From Actinomycetospora cinnamomea (lineage in GTDB: Bacteria > Actinomycetota > Actinomycetes > Mycobacteriales > Pseudonocardiaceae): 64,000 bases of DNA. The position numbers were made by a program, and so were the translations under genes. The DNA lies in assembly GCF_003096675.1 (NCBI RefSeq), contig NZ_QEKW01000004.1, forward strand, positions 124,001 to 188,000, written 5' to 3'. The notes beneath the pieces are model-generated. The model had not been told where the DNA came from and made no database searches. It saw nothing but the letters and a program-made list of their open reading frames with translations. Of this stretch, positions 45,091-53,551 are shown piece by piece; the stretch's first letter is position 1; the number at the start of each line of letters is the position of its first letter.

Positions 45091-45110
45091 AACTACCGAT
45101 GCGTAAAGTA
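45091..45110. promoter_or_regulatory. Possible TetR operator in the tetR-SCP2 promoter
   Basis: The AT-richer patch holds TAC-cgatgc-GTA (45094-45105) and TA-rich hexamers on both strands that could be -10 elements. The dyad is imperfect, so the operator call is weak. Confidence 0.3.
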
Positions 45111-45180
45111 GCCCGCATTGGCGGGACCGCCAGTACCTGACACATCTCGCGCCATCGCCGAACCACGCCGGAGTGAGCCC

Positions 45181-45717
45181 GTGCCCGAGAAGATCGACGT
45201 CAACGAGCTGGGTCGCAGCGTCGACCCGAAGTCGTTGTCCGAGGACGAGCTGGTCGGCGCCCTGCGCGACGGCCTCGCGGACGGCGGGGGGACGAGCATC
45301 GACCCCTCCCTGTTCGCGCGGCTGGTCAAGAGCACCGGCAGGGGCCAGCTCGAGGCCGTCATGTCCTCCGACGTCCGCCGGCCGGTGCTCGACGCCATCT
45401 TCGGGCGGATGGCGGAGTTCTACTCCTCGAAGGGATCGAGCGCGAAGCGCCAGGTCGTGCACTGGCACGTCACCGGGAGGCCGGGCGGGGACCAGGACAG
45501 CTACCAGACCGCCATGCAGCACGGCACCTGCGAGGTGTCCGAGCAGCTCACCGAGGAGCCGCGGACGGAGCTGTCCATGGACGGCGTGCAGTTCCTCAAG
45601 ATCGTCACCAACAACGCCTCGCCGGTGACCCTCTTCATGACGCGCAAGATCAAGGTCTCGGGCGACATCGGCTTCGCGACCGCGCTGCAGAAGATGTTCA
45701 CGATCCCGTCGGCGTGA
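45181..45717 (+). CDS. SCP2 sterol-binding domain protein
   Basis: The 178-residue soluble protein contains an SCP2-like lipid-binding fold (about 60-175), with RQVVHWHVTGRPGG and the C-terminal KIKVSGDIGFATALQKMF that closes the hydrophobic tunnel. It probably binds an acyl-CoA or sterol-like lipid and delivers it to the acyl-CoA dehydrogenase encoded 13 bp downstream. The GTG at 45181 follows GGAGTGA; an upstream GTG at 45118 would add 21 residues without fold. Divergent tetR is the likely regulator. Confidence 0.85.
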   Translation: MPEKIDVNELGRSVDPKSLSEDELVGALRDGLADGGGTSIDPSLFARLVKSTGRGQLEAVMSSDVRRPVLDAIFGRMAEFYSSKGSSAKRQVVHWHVTGRPGGDQDSYQTAMQHGTCEVSEQLTEEPRTELSMDGVQFLKIVTNNASPVTLFMTRKIKVSGDIGFATALQKMFTIPSA

Positions 45718-45730
45718 GGGGAGCCCCGCG

Positions 45731-46942
45731 ATGACCTTCTCCATGGAACTGTCCGAGGAGCACACCGACCTGCGCGACTGGGCCCACGGGTTCGCCGCCG
45801 AGGTCATCCGGCCCGCGGCCGCCGAGTGGGACGAGCGCGAGGAGACCCCCTGGCCGGTCCTCCAGGAGGCCGCCAAGATCGAGCTGTACAACTTCGAGAC
45901 CCTCGCCAGCTTCTGGGGCGACGAGACGGGCCTGTCCCTGCCGATCGTCAACGAGGAGCTGTTCTGGGGCGACGGCGGCATCGGGATGGCCATCTTCGGC
46001 ACCACCCTCGCCGTCGCCGGCATCTTCGCCTCGGGCACGCCCGAGCAGATGGTCGAGTTCATCCCGCAGTGCTACGGCGACGCGGGCGACCCGAAGGTGG
46101 CGGCGTTCTGCTCCTCGGAGCCGGAGTCCGGCTCGGACGTCTCGGCCATGCGCACCCGCGCGACCTACGACGAGGCCAAGGACGAGTGGACGCTCACCGG
46201 CGCCAAGGCCTGGGCGACCAACGGCGGCATCGCGAACATCCACGTCGTGCAGGCCGTCGTCGACCCGTCGCTGGGCTCCCGGGGGCAGGCCGCGTTCGTC
46301 GTCCCACCGGCCACACCCGGGCTCGAGTCCACCCGCAAGATCAAGAAGATGGGCCTGCGCGCGTCGCACACCGCCGACGTCTTCCTCGACGACGTCAAGG
46401 TCCCCGGCTCCTGCCTGCTCGGCGGCAAGGAGAAACTCGACGAGCGGCTCGCGCGCGCCCGCGAGGGCGTGAAGTCCAAGGGCTCGGCGGCCATGCAGAC
46501 CTTCGAGCTCTCGCGGCCCACCGTGGGCTCCCAGGCCATCGGCATCGCCCGCGCCGCCTACGAGTACGCGCTGGACTACGCGAAGGAGCGCGTCACCTTC
46601 GGGCGTCCGATCATCGACAACCAGTCGATCGCGTTCACGCTGGCGGACATGAAGACCGAGATCGACGCGGCGCGCATGCTGGTGTGGCGCGCGGCGTGGA
46701 TGGGGCGCAACGGCGTGGCGTTCGAGGCCGGCGAGGGCTCGATGTCCAAGCTCAAGGCCGGCCGTGTCGCGGTGTGGGCCACCGAGCGCGCCATCCAGAT
46801 CCTCGGCGGCGCGGGCTACTCCCGCGAGCACCCCGTCGAGCGCATGCACCGCGATTCGAAGATCTACGACATCTTCGAGGGCACCGAGCAGATCCAGCAA
46901 CTCGTCATCGCCCGCGCCATCTCCGGACGGCACATCGCCTGA
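45731..46942 (+). CDS. Acyl-CoA dehydrogenase
   Basis: The 403-residue flavoprotein has the three-domain acyl-CoA dehydrogenase layout. FAD-contact motifs are AAFCSSEPESGSDVSAMRTR and TLTGAKAWATNGG, and the later block is RVTFGRPIIDNQSIAFTLAD. The C-terminal IYDIFEGTEQIQQLVIARAI carries the Glu at the usual catalytic position of medium/short-chain enzymes. It follows the SCP2 gene by 13 bp with GAGGGGA as ribosome binding site, so they form one operon under the divergent TetR. The acyl chain preference is unknown. Confidence 0.93.
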   Translation: MTFSMELSEEHTDLRDWAHGFAAEVIRPAAAEWDEREETPWPVLQEAAKIELYNFETLASFWGDETGLSLPIVNEELFWGDGGIGMAIFGTTLAVAGIFASGTPEQMVEFIPQCYGDAGDPKVAAFCSSEPESGSDVSAMRTRATYDEAKDEWTLTGAKAWATNGGIANIHVVQAVVDPSLGSRGQAAFVVPPATPGLESTRKIKKMGLRASHTADVFLDDVKVPGSCLLGGKEKLDERLARAREGVKSKGSAAMQTFELSRPTVGSQAIGIARAAYEYALDYAKERVTFGRPIIDNQSIAFTLADMKTEIDAARMLVWRAAWMGRNGVAFEAGEGSMSKLKAGRVAVWATERAIQILGGAGYSREHPVERMHRDSKIYDIFEGTEQIQQLVIARAISGRHIA

Positions 46943-46952
46943 TCCGCTCCGG

Positions 46953-47909
46953 TCAGAACGTGGCGATCGGGTTGACGGGGCTGCCGGACGTACCGGCGAA
47001 GCGGATCGGCGCCACGGCGAGGTGGAAGTCCCACTGGCCGAGCTCGGCGGCCGTCGTCGCGCACCCCTCCAGGTCGCAGTTGTCGAGCAGCCACAGCCCC
47101 ATCGCGACGAGGCCCACGGCGTGGATCGGCATCAGCACGCCCTCGTACCCCGACGGCTGGACGTCCTGCGGGGTGTCGGCGCCGATCAGCGCGACCTGCC
47201 GTTCGTGCAGCCACGGCAGGCAGGACGCGTGCCAGCCGGCCTGCGCGACACCGGGCGCCGCCCCGGCCTCGTGGCGGGCGCGGCCACGGCCGGTCCGCAG
47301 GAACACGGCGTCCCCGGCCCGCACCCGGACACCCTGGCGACGCTCGGCCTCCTCGAGGTCGTCGGGGAACACCCCCTGCCCCGGTTCCAGCCACGGCACG
47401 TCGCGGACCCTCGCGACGTCCAGCAGGACACCCCGCGTGAGGATCCCGTTCGCGGCCGCCGTCACGGCCGCCCACGCCGAGCCGGTGGCGGCGTCGACCA
47501 GCGAGTGCGGCCGCCCGTTGTACATCGCGCCGTCCCAGAAGATGTGGCACGGCGAGTCGATGTGCGTGACGGTGTTGCCGTGGAAGGTGAGGCCGAGCCG
47601 CTCGGACGAGAAGCCCCAGCGGCGGTCGTGGGGGAACTCGGGCACCGGCATGTCCTCGGCGCCCGGCATGTCGGCGGCGCAGGGACACGTCGTCGTCGAC
47701 CGCTCCATCTCGCCCGGCACGGCGATCTCCCAGGCGCACGACACGCTCCTGCCGTGGCGCACGACCCGCGCCGCCGCCCGCCGCACGTCGTCGGTGACGT
47801 GGTTCAGCGTGCCGAGCTCGTCGTCGTCGCCCCACCGCCCCCAGTTCGACAGCGTGTCGAAGTACCCCAGGACGTCGTCCCGTGTCGGCACCGACCACCC
47901 GGCCGTCAT
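46953..47909 (-). CDS. Cyclase family protein (kynurenine formamidase-like)
   Basis: The 318-residue protein belongs to the metal-dependent cyclase/KynB family. The Mn2+/Zn2+ site is visible in FHGNTVTHIDSPCHIF (His-x3-Asp-x3-His type), followed by a second His in the C-terminal PIHAVGLVAMG. Relatives hydrolyse N-formylkynurenine, isatin or polyketide-like rings. The ATG at 47909 follows GGGGGAG at a slightly long distance; an in-frame GTG at 47933 would add eight residues. It converges on the acyl-CoA dehydrogenase (10 bp apart) and diverges from an alpha/beta hydrolase. Confidence 0.85.
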   Translation of the reverse strand: MTAGWSVPTRDDVLGYFDTLSNWGRWGDDDELGTLNHVTDDVRRAAARVVRHGRSVSCAWEIAVPGEMERSTTTCPCAADMPGAEDMPVPEFPHDRRWGFSSERLGLTFHGNTVTHIDSPCHIFWDGAMYNGRPHSLVDAATGSAWAAVTAAANGILTRGVLLDVARVRDVPWLEPGQGVFPDDLEEAERRQGVRVRAGDAVFLRTGRGRARHEAGAAPGVAQAGWHASCLPWLHERQVALIGADTPQDVQPSGYEGVLMPIHAVGLVAMGLWLLDNCDLEGCATTAAELGQWDFHLAVAPIRFAGTSGSPVNPIATF

Positions 47910-48010
47910 CCCGGCATCGACTCCCCCGGTCACGCGGTTCGAGAAACCGCCCGCAGGCTATCCGCCCATCGCGGATCCGCGATGGCATCCGAGTTGGCGA
48001 GGCCCGCGTC

Positions 48011-48808
48011 GTGATCCGGGGAGAGGTCGTCTCCGCTGACGGCACGCCGATCGCCTCCTGGCGGAGCGGCGCCGGGCCGCCGCTCGTGCTGGTGCACGGG
48101 ACGGCCTCCGACCACAGCAGGTGGGCTCCCGTCCTGCCGGCGTTCGAGCAGCGCTACACGGTTCACGCCGTCGACCGTCGCGGTCGGGGCGGCAGCGGCG
48201 ACGCCGAGGACTTCGCGATCGCGCGGGAGTTCGAGGACGTGGCCGCCGTGGTGGACTCGCTCGCGGAGCCGGTGAACCTGGTCGGCCACTCGTACGGAGC
48301 GCTGTGCGCCCTCGAGGGCGCCTTGCGCAGCCGCAACGTCCGCACGTTGGCGCTCTACGAGCCCTCGTTGGAGGGGGCGGGGACCGAGATCTATCCTCGC
48401 GAGGTCATCGAGCGGCTCGAGAGGTTGCTACAGGCGGGAGACCGGGACGGGGTGGTGGCGACCACCGCGCGTGAGGTCGCAGGACAGCCGCCGGAGGTGG
48501 TGGACGCCATGCGGCTCCAGCCCGCGTGGCGAGCCCGCGTGGCGGCGGCGCACACGGTGCCGCGGGAGCTGCGCGCGGTCACGACGTACCGTTTCGAGCC
48601 GGAGCGGTTCCGGGAACTCACGGTACCGACGCTGCTGCTGAGCGGGAGCGAGAGCCCGCCCGGGTATCGGACGGCCGTCGAGGCCGTGGACGGGGCGCTG
48701 CCGGACTCGCGGGTCGTGGTCATGCCCGGGCAGGGGCATGGGGCCGTGGACACCGGGACCGATCTCTACACCGCCGAGGTCGTCCGGTTCGTCGAGGGTT
48801 CCTCATGA
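48011..48808 (+). CDS. Alpha/beta hydrolase
   Basis: The 265-residue protein has the oxyanion motif LVLVHGTASD, the nucleophile elbow GHSYG (Ser about residue 96) and a C-terminal catalytic His in GQGHGAVD. It probably hydrolyses an ester or amide, or acts as a haloperoxidase-like hydrolase. The GTG at 48011 starts just before the first strand; an upstream GTG at 47882 would add 43 basic residues and is unlikely. It overlaps the converging DUF368 gene by 6 bp at the stop codons. Confidence 0.88.
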   Translation: MIRGEVVSADGTPIASWRSGAGPPLVLVHGTASDHSRWAPVLPAFEQRYTVHAVDRRGRGGSGDAEDFAIAREFEDVAAVVDSLAEPVNLVGHSYGALCALEGALRSRNVRTLALYEPSLEGAGTEIYPREVIERLERLLQAGDRDGVVATTAREVAGQPPEVVDAMRLQPAWRARVAAAHTVPRELRAVTTYRFEPERFRELTVPTLLLSGSESPPGYRTAVEAVDGALPDSRVVVMPGQGHGAVDTGTDLYTAEVVRFVEGSS

Positions 48809-49654
48809 ACGCCGGCACGTCGGCGGGCGGCCGAGGTCGTCGGGGGCGAGCGCCCGCCGGTCCTGGCGGTGCTGGAGCAGCGCCAGCGCGGCCACCACGG
48901 CGGCGCCCACGAGCGCGACCGGGATCATCGCGGCGCCGGCGGCATCCGGGGCGAGCAGGCCGCGCTCGGCGTCCTGCCACGGCCACAACGCCCGCAGCGA
49001 GCCGAGCAGCACGCCGATGACGACCGCCATCAGCGCGCGGCGGTGCTCGCGCATCAGCCAGCGGAGCAACGACACGAACGACGCGAGCCCCACGACGGCG
49101 CCGCCGGCGAAGGCCGCGACGTAGGGCAGGTCGGCCTCGGCGACGGCGCGCAGCGTCGGCTCGTAGAGCCCCAGCACGAGGAGCAGGAACGACCCGCTGA
49201 GACCGGGCAGCACCAGCGCGGACACCGCAGCCGACGCCACGAGCGCGACCAGCCACAGCGACGGCGCGCCGGTGTCCCCCGGGCTCGGCAGCCCGGTGAG
49301 CCACCACGTCGCGACCGCGGCCACGGGGATCGCCGTCCACTCCCCGAGGCTGCGGGGCCGGCCGAGGGTCAGGGCCGGGACCAGCACCGAGGCGACGATC
49401 ATCCCGAGGAAGAGCGCGTTCGTGCCCACGGGGTGGCGCTCGAGCAGCGGCGGCAGGGCGCGGGAGGCCGTCAGCAGGGCTACCACCATGCCCGCGAGGA
49501 TCGCCACGAGCAGGCCCCACTCGACGCGACGCCAGGCCTGGCGGCTGCGCGCGTCACCCCGTCCGCGCAGGATGTCGGGGAGGCCACGCACGACGTCCAC
49601 GAGGTGCCCCGCGGCGAGGAGGAGCCGCTCGTAGACCCCGACGACGAGGGCCAT
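48803..49654 (-). CDS. DUF368 membrane protein, main reading frame (N-terminus frameshifted)
   Basis: The 283-residue frame carries most of a DUF368 protein, with about eight membrane helices and the second conserved VSALVLPGLSGSFLLLVLGLY motif. Recent work in other bacteria links DUF368 proteins to undecaprenyl-phosphate translocation. The family's first PGVS-type repeat is missing from this frame but is found just upstream in another frame (49663-49749), so the gene is split by a one-base deletion or a sequencing error. The ATG at 49654 is inside the family domain and is probably not the native start. It ends overlapping the hydrolase gene by 6 bp. Confidence 0.7.
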   Translation of the reverse strand: MALVVGVYERLLLAAGHLVDVVRGLPDILRGRGDARSRQAWRRVEWGLLVAILAGMVVALLTASRALPPLLERHPVGTNALFLGMIVASVLVPALTLGRPRSLGEWTAIPVAAVATWWLTGLPSPGDTGAPSLWLVALVASAAVSALVLPGLSGSFLLLVLGLYEPTLRAVAEADLPYVAAFAGGAVVGLASFVSLLRWLMREHRRALMAVVIGVLLGSLRALWPWQDAERGLLAPDAAGAAMIPVALVGAAVVAALALLQHRQDRRALAPDDLGRPPTCRRS

Positions 49655-49662
49655 CGTGGCCG

Positions 49663-49749
49663 GCTGACGCCCGGGACGGTCTCGACCACACCGATCGCCG
49701 CGCCTCGGGTCACGTCCAGGGCGGCCCGCGCTCGCCGTCCGATTCGCAC
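49663..49749 (-). pseudogene. N-terminal fragment of DUF368 gene, out of frame
   Basis: From the GTG at 49749 the frame encodes RIGRRARAALDVTRGAAIG and VVETVPGVS, which is the expected DUF368 N-terminus. After the Ser codon, five bases (49658-49662) separate it from the codons leading into the main frame, where six would keep the frame. A leaderless promoter precedes this fragment, showing that it is the true gene start. Confidence 0.7.
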
Positions 49750-49761
49750 GGTTTCACCCTA
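49750..49761 (-). promoter_or_regulatory. Leaderless promoter of the DUF368 gene
   Basis: On the minus strand TAGGGT (49756-49761) ends 6 nt before the GTG at 49749. Confidence 0.5.
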
Positions 49762-49792
49762 GGAGGGCGATTCCGGCGGTCCTCGACCGCCC

Positions 49793-50173
49793 TCAGAGGT
49801 CGGTGTCGGGCACCGGTCCCCGGGGACGGGGCACGGCGACCGCGTGGTGGCGCGCGATGCGCACGTCCGCGGCCTGCTCACCGGCCTCCCACAGGGCGTG
49901 TCGACGTCGTGCGGCCTCGCGGCGGGCCGCGGCGAGACCGTAGGGCCCGTAGGCGTCGCGGAATCGTCCCGCGGTGTCGACCACGACCACCAGGTACTCG
50001 GGGACACCGTCGTGGCGGTGCCCGTGGGTCGGGTGTGCTCGTCCGTCCATCCACTCCCCCCGGCGGACCACCACGACGGGGTGGACGGCGTCCAGGCGCG
50101 GCCCGACGTGGGTCGTGCGGCCGTCGTAGGTGCGGCCGCACGGGTGTGACGAAGGTCCAGGTGTATACCCCAT
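49793..50173 (-). CDS. Small hypothetical protein
   Basis: I do not recognise this 126-residue frame. Codon third positions are strongly G/C and the encoded segment DGVPEYLVVVVDTAGRFRDAYG looks like real protein. The rest is His/Arg-rich and soluble. A shorter version from the ATG at 50050 has GGGGGAG very close upstream. The plus strand has competing Arg-rich frames of poorer quality. The DUF368 gene is 44 bp downstream on the same strand. Confidence 0.4.
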   Translation of the reverse strand: MGYTPGPSSHPCGRTYDGRTTHVGPRLDAVHPVVVVRRGEWMDGRAHPTHGHRHDGVPEYLVVVVDTAGRFRDAYGPYGLAAARREAARRRHALWEAGEQAADVRIARHHAVAVPRPRGPVPDTDL

Positions 50174-50434
50174 CGGGACGTCTGGCGAACGGCGCCGCGC
50201 CGGTTCCCTGCGCTGAGTGAGCACGGCGTTCGCCGAACGGACACGACGGTGCGTCGCCCGGCCCGCTCCGGGCACGACCGGCCCGCCGGGGTCGGCGAGG
50301 CACGGACGACACCGACCGGATCGGTCGGGCCGGGTCGACGGCCGCCCCGGGGGCGTGAGGATCGCGGGGAGGGGGAACGGATCCGGACCGGGCGGGCCCG
50401 CCGTCCGCGTCCGCCCCCGGCGAGGGAGTCCCCC

Positions 50435-51631
50435 ATGACCGTCGACAGCCAGGCTCCGCTCACCGAGGCGCTCGGCACCGACTTCTTCTCGGTGCGGCGG
50501 CGGTTCACCGAGGCGCAGTGGGACACGTTCATGGCCGTGCGCCGCTACGTCGACCACGTCGTCACGCCCGCGGCCCCGGAGGCGTGGGACGCCGCGGAGA
50601 TGTCGTGGGACGTCATCCGCGGGTTGCCCGACCTCGGCATCGTCGGTGACGACATCTCCGGCTACGGCTGCCCCGGTCATGACCCGTTGACCTGCGGGCT
50701 CGTGGCGATGGAGCTCGCGCGCGGGGACGGCAGCCTCGCCACGTTCTTCGCCGTGCAGTCCGGGCTGGCGATGAAGGCCGTCGACATGCTCGGTTCGGAG
50801 GAGCAGAAGCAGGAGTTCCTGCCGGCGATGGCGCGTCTCGACCTCGTCGGCGCGTTCGGGCTGACCGAGCCCGACCACGGGTCGGACTCGGTGGCCCTGG
50901 AGACGACGGCGCGGCGCGACGGGGACGACTGGGTGCTCGACGGGCGCAAGCGCTGGATCGGCAACGGCAGCATCGCCGGGCGCACCGTCGTCTGGGCGCG
51001 CGACGTCGAGACGCGCGCGGTGCTGGGCTTCCTCGTCGACACCAGCACCCCCGGCTACGAGGGCACGATCATCCCCCGCAAGGCGTCGATGCGGGCGGTG
51101 TGGCAGGCCGATGTCCGTCTCGACGGGGTCCGGGTCCCCGAACGCGACCGGCTGCCGGGCGCGGAGAGCTTCAAGGACGCGGGCCGGGTGCTGGCCACCA
51201 CCCGCGGGACCTGCGCGTGGATGGCGCTCGGCGCGGCGACGGCGGGTTACGACGCGGCGCTGCGCTACCTGCTCGACCGCCACCAGTTCGGCCGCCCGCT
51301 CGCGCGCAACCAGATCGTGCAGGAGCGGCTGGTGAAGATGCTCGCCGAGCTGACCGGGATGCAGCTGTACTGCATGCAGATCGCCCAGCTCGCCGAGGAC
51401 AGCGACCTGGCGCCGACCATCGCCGGTCTGGCCAAGATGAACAACACCCGCAAGGCCCGCTGGATCCTCGGCGAGGCCCGCGACCTGCTCGGCGGCAACG
51501 GCATCCTGCTGGACAACCACGTGATGCGGCACATGGCCGACATCGAGTCCATCCACACCTTCGAGGGCACCGAGACCGTGCAGACGCTGATCGTCGGTCG
51601 GGAGATCACCGGCTACAGCGCCTTCACCTGA
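50435..51631 (+). CDS. Acyl-CoA dehydrogenase, glutaryl-CoA dehydrogenase-like
   Basis: The 398-residue enzyme resembles glutaryl-CoA dehydrogenases. It has GAFGLTEPDHGSDSVALET, RKRWIGNGSIAGRTVVWARD, and a C-terminal IHTFEGTETVQTLIVGREIT with the catalytic Glu. It would oxidise an acyl-CoA, possibly glutaryl-CoA, with FAD and pass electrons to ETF; the residues that decide decarboxylation cannot be judged here. The ATG at 50435 follows GAGGGA. It is monocistronic and converges on the P450 gene 12 bp away. The upstream 260 bp hold no convincing gene. Confidence 0.9.
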   Translation: MTVDSQAPLTEALGTDFFSVRRRFTEAQWDTFMAVRRYVDHVVTPAAPEAWDAAEMSWDVIRGLPDLGIVGDDISGYGCPGHDPLTCGLVAMELARGDGSLATFFAVQSGLAMKAVDMLGSEEQKQEFLPAMARLDLVGAFGLTEPDHGSDSVALETTARRDGDDWVLDGRKRWIGNGSIAGRTVVWARDVETRAVLGFLVDTSTPGYEGTIIPRKASMRAVWQADVRLDGVRVPERDRLPGAESFKDAGRVLATTRGTCAWMALGAATAGYDAALRYLLDRHQFGRPLARNQIVQERLVKMLAELTGMQLYCMQIAQLAEDSDLAPTIAGLAKMNNTRKARWILGEARDLLGGNGILLDNHVMRHMADIESIHTFEGTETVQTLIVGREITGYSAFT

Positions 51632-51643
51632 TCCGTCCCGGGG

Positions 51644-53029
51644 TCACCCGACGGCCGTCACCGCCGGGGTGAGGCGCACGGGCAGTTCGGTGTAGCCGCG
51701 CAGGATGCGGGTCGGGCGCCGTCGCGGCGCGCCGGCCGGCGCGAGCCGGGGGTGGCGCTCGAAGAGCGCCCGCAGCGCCACCTCACCCTCCATCCGTGCC
51801 AGCTGGGCCCCGAGGCAGAAGTGCGGTCCGCTGGAGAACGCGAGGTGCTCCCGCGCGTTCTCGCGGCCCACGTCGAACACGTGCGGGTCGGCGAACACGC
51901 GGGGGTCGCGGTTGGCGCCGGCGAGCACGGTGACCACCAGGTCCCCGGCGGCCAGCGCCTCGCCGGCCACCTCGGTGTCGACCCGGGCCCGCCGGGCGGT
52001 CCGCTCCACCGGCGGGTCGAAGCGCAGCACCTCGTCCACCGCGTTCGCCCACAGCTCGGGCTCGGCGACCAGGCGCTCGCGCTGCTCCGGGTGCGCGAAG
52101 AGCTGGGTCGTCCCGTTGCCGATGAGGTTGACCGTGGTCTCGAAGCCGGCGGCCAGCACGAGCAGCGCGGTCGACACGAGCTCCTGCTCGGTGAGGCCCG
52201 TCCCGTCGTCGTCGACCTCGCCGACCAGGCTGGACAGCAGGTCGTCGCCGGGCTCGCGGCGCAGCCGGCGCAGGTGGTCGCGCATCCAGTCGTGCAGCGC
52301 GGCGAGGTTGCGCTCCATGGAGGCGTGCGCCCGGCGGGTCAGTCCCATGTCGAGCGATGTCGCCGCGCCGTCGCCCCACGCCAGGAACTGCTCGCGCATC
52401 GACGTCGGCACACCGAGCATCTCGCTGATCACCGTGACGGGCAGCAGGCTCGCGTACCGGGCGACGAGGTCGACCGGCTCGCCCGCGCGGACGTCGCGGT
52501 CCATGTCGTCGAGCAGCTCCTGGGCGATCTCGGTGGTGCGCTCGCGCAGCGCGGCCACCCGTCGCGCCGTGAAGGCGCGGCTGACGAGCTTGCGGTAGCG
52601 CGGGTGGGCGGGCGCGTCCACGGCGAGCATCGACGGCGGGTCGATCGGTCCGGGGTGACGCGTCGGCCCGGCGAGCGCGAGCGCCGCCCGCGCGGGCGCG
52701 GGCACGACCTGGGTGGGGTGGGTGACGCCGAAGTCGTCGCTGCGCAGCACCGTGGTGGCGACGTCGTGGTGCACCGTCAGGCGCGCGAACGCCCCCGTCG
52801 CGAAGGGGCGGGTGGTGCGCAGGCGCTCGTAGTGCGGGAACGGGTCGGCCTGCATCGTCGGGTCGAGCAGCAGGCGCGCGTCCGGGTTGCCCGCCCGCAC
52901 CCGGCGCCGGATGGCCGCGCGCATCAGCCCGTGGGTGGCGCCCCAGCGCAGCGTGGTGCCCAGCGGCGAGCGCGCGACCGACGAGGCGAGGGACGAGGAC
53001 AACGACGACGGCAGCGACGACTGGGCCAC
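51644..53029 (-). CDS. Cytochrome P450
   Basis: The 461-residue monooxygenase has the I-helix motif VLAAGFETT, the ExxR motif EVLR with FDPPVERTAR, and the heme loop FSSGPHFCLGAQLARME with Cys405 as axial ligand. The last Thr of AGFETT is the oxygen-activation residue. It has no membrane helix and needs ferredoxin and reductase, which are not nearby. The GTG at 53029 is preceded by GGGGAGG with 5-nt spacing. An ATG at 53077 would place a perfect palindromic operator inside the coding region and is therefore less likely. It diverges from the SRPBCC gene. Confidence 0.92.
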   Translation of the reverse strand: MAQSSLPSSLSSSLASSVARSPLGTTLRWGATHGLMRAAIRRRVRAGNPDARLLLDPTMQADPFPHYERLRTTRPFATGAFARLTVHHDVATTVLRSDDFGVTHPTQVVPAPARAALALAGPTRHPGPIDPPSMLAVDAPAHPRYRKLVSRAFTARRVAALRERTTEIAQELLDDMDRDVRAGEPVDLVARYASLLPVTVISEMLGVPTSMREQFLAWGDGAATSLDMGLTRRAHASMERNLAALHDWMRDHLRRLRREPGDDLLSSLVGEVDDDGTGLTEQELVSTALLVLAAGFETTVNLIGNGTTQLFAHPEQRERLVAEPELWANAVDEVLRFDPPVERTARRARVDTEVAGEALAAGDLVVTVLAGANRDPRVFADPHVFDVGRENAREHLAFSSGPHFCLGAQLARMEGEVALRALFERHPRLAPAGAPRRRPTRILRGYTELPVRLTPAVTAVG

Positions 53030-53050
53030 GGCGGCCTCCCCGGGAGGTTC

Positions 53051-53066
53051 GGTACGTTTCCGTACC
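53051..53066. promoter_or_regulatory. Palindromic operator at the P450 promoter
   Basis: GGTACG-tttc-CGTACC is a perfect 6-4-6 inverted repeat 22 bp upstream of the P450 start, in the 98-bp divergent region shared with the SRPBCC gene. Its shape fits a dimeric TetR- or MarR-type repressor; none is adjacent. Confidence 0.55.
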
Positions 53067-53074
53067 AGAGCGAC

Positions 53075-53089
53075 CATACTCGGAGTATG
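53075..53089. promoter_or_regulatory. Second palindrome at the P450/SRPBCC promoter
   Basis: CATACTC-g-GAGTATG is a perfect 7-1-7 inverted repeat, 8 bp from the first palindrome and unrelated to it in sequence. It overlaps likely -10 elements on both strands. Confidence 0.5.
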
Positions 53090-53127
53090 TGTTCGTCGTC
53101 CAGCACGCGCCGGGGTACGTCCCCCGG

Positions 53128-53550
53128 GTGCAGACGACCCTCCGCGCCACCGGCCCGCTGCCCGCCGACGAGGCGTGGGAGCGCTACGCCGACCTCGACC
53201 GCTGGAGCCACTGGGCGCCCCAGATCTCGGGTGTGACGGTGACGGAGACGCCGGGGCCGGACGCCCGGCGGCTGGTCAACGGCCTGCGCGGCACGGTGCG
53301 CGCCGCCGGCCTGGTGCGCCTGCCCTTCGAGGTGACCGCGGTCGACGAGGCCGCGCGCACCTGGTCCTGGCGGGTCGGCGTCGGGCCGGTCACGCTGCAC
53401 CTGGACCACGGGGTCGAGGACGCCCGCGCCGACGGCGATCCCCGCCTGCGGTCGCGCACCTGGCTGCGTACCACCGGACCGGCGTTCGTGGTGCTGCCCT
53501 ACGCCCCGCTCGCGCTGGTCGCGCTGCACTCGCTGCTGCTGGAGCGATGA
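53128..53550 (+). CDS. SRPBCC family protein
   Basis: The 140-residue protein has the START/SRPBCC ligand-binding fold: QTTLRATGPLPADEAWERYA with WSHWAP, then WSWRVGVGPVTLHLDHGVE and a hydrophobic C-terminal helix. Such proteins bind lipids or polyketides and can act as cyclases or chaperones. Divergence from a P450 gene suggests a shared small-molecule pathway, but this is inference. The GTG at 53128 starts at the first strand; a GTG at 53089 would overlap a palindrome. The phosphoesterase follows 1 bp after the stop. Confidence 0.78.
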   Translation: MQTTLRATGPLPADEAWERYADLDRWSHWAPQISGVTVTETPGPDARRLVNGLRGTVRAAGLVRLPFEVTAVDEAARTWSWRVGVGPVTLHLDHGVEDARADGDPRLRSRTWLRTTGPAFVVLPYAPLALVALHSLLLER

Positions 53551-53551
53551 C

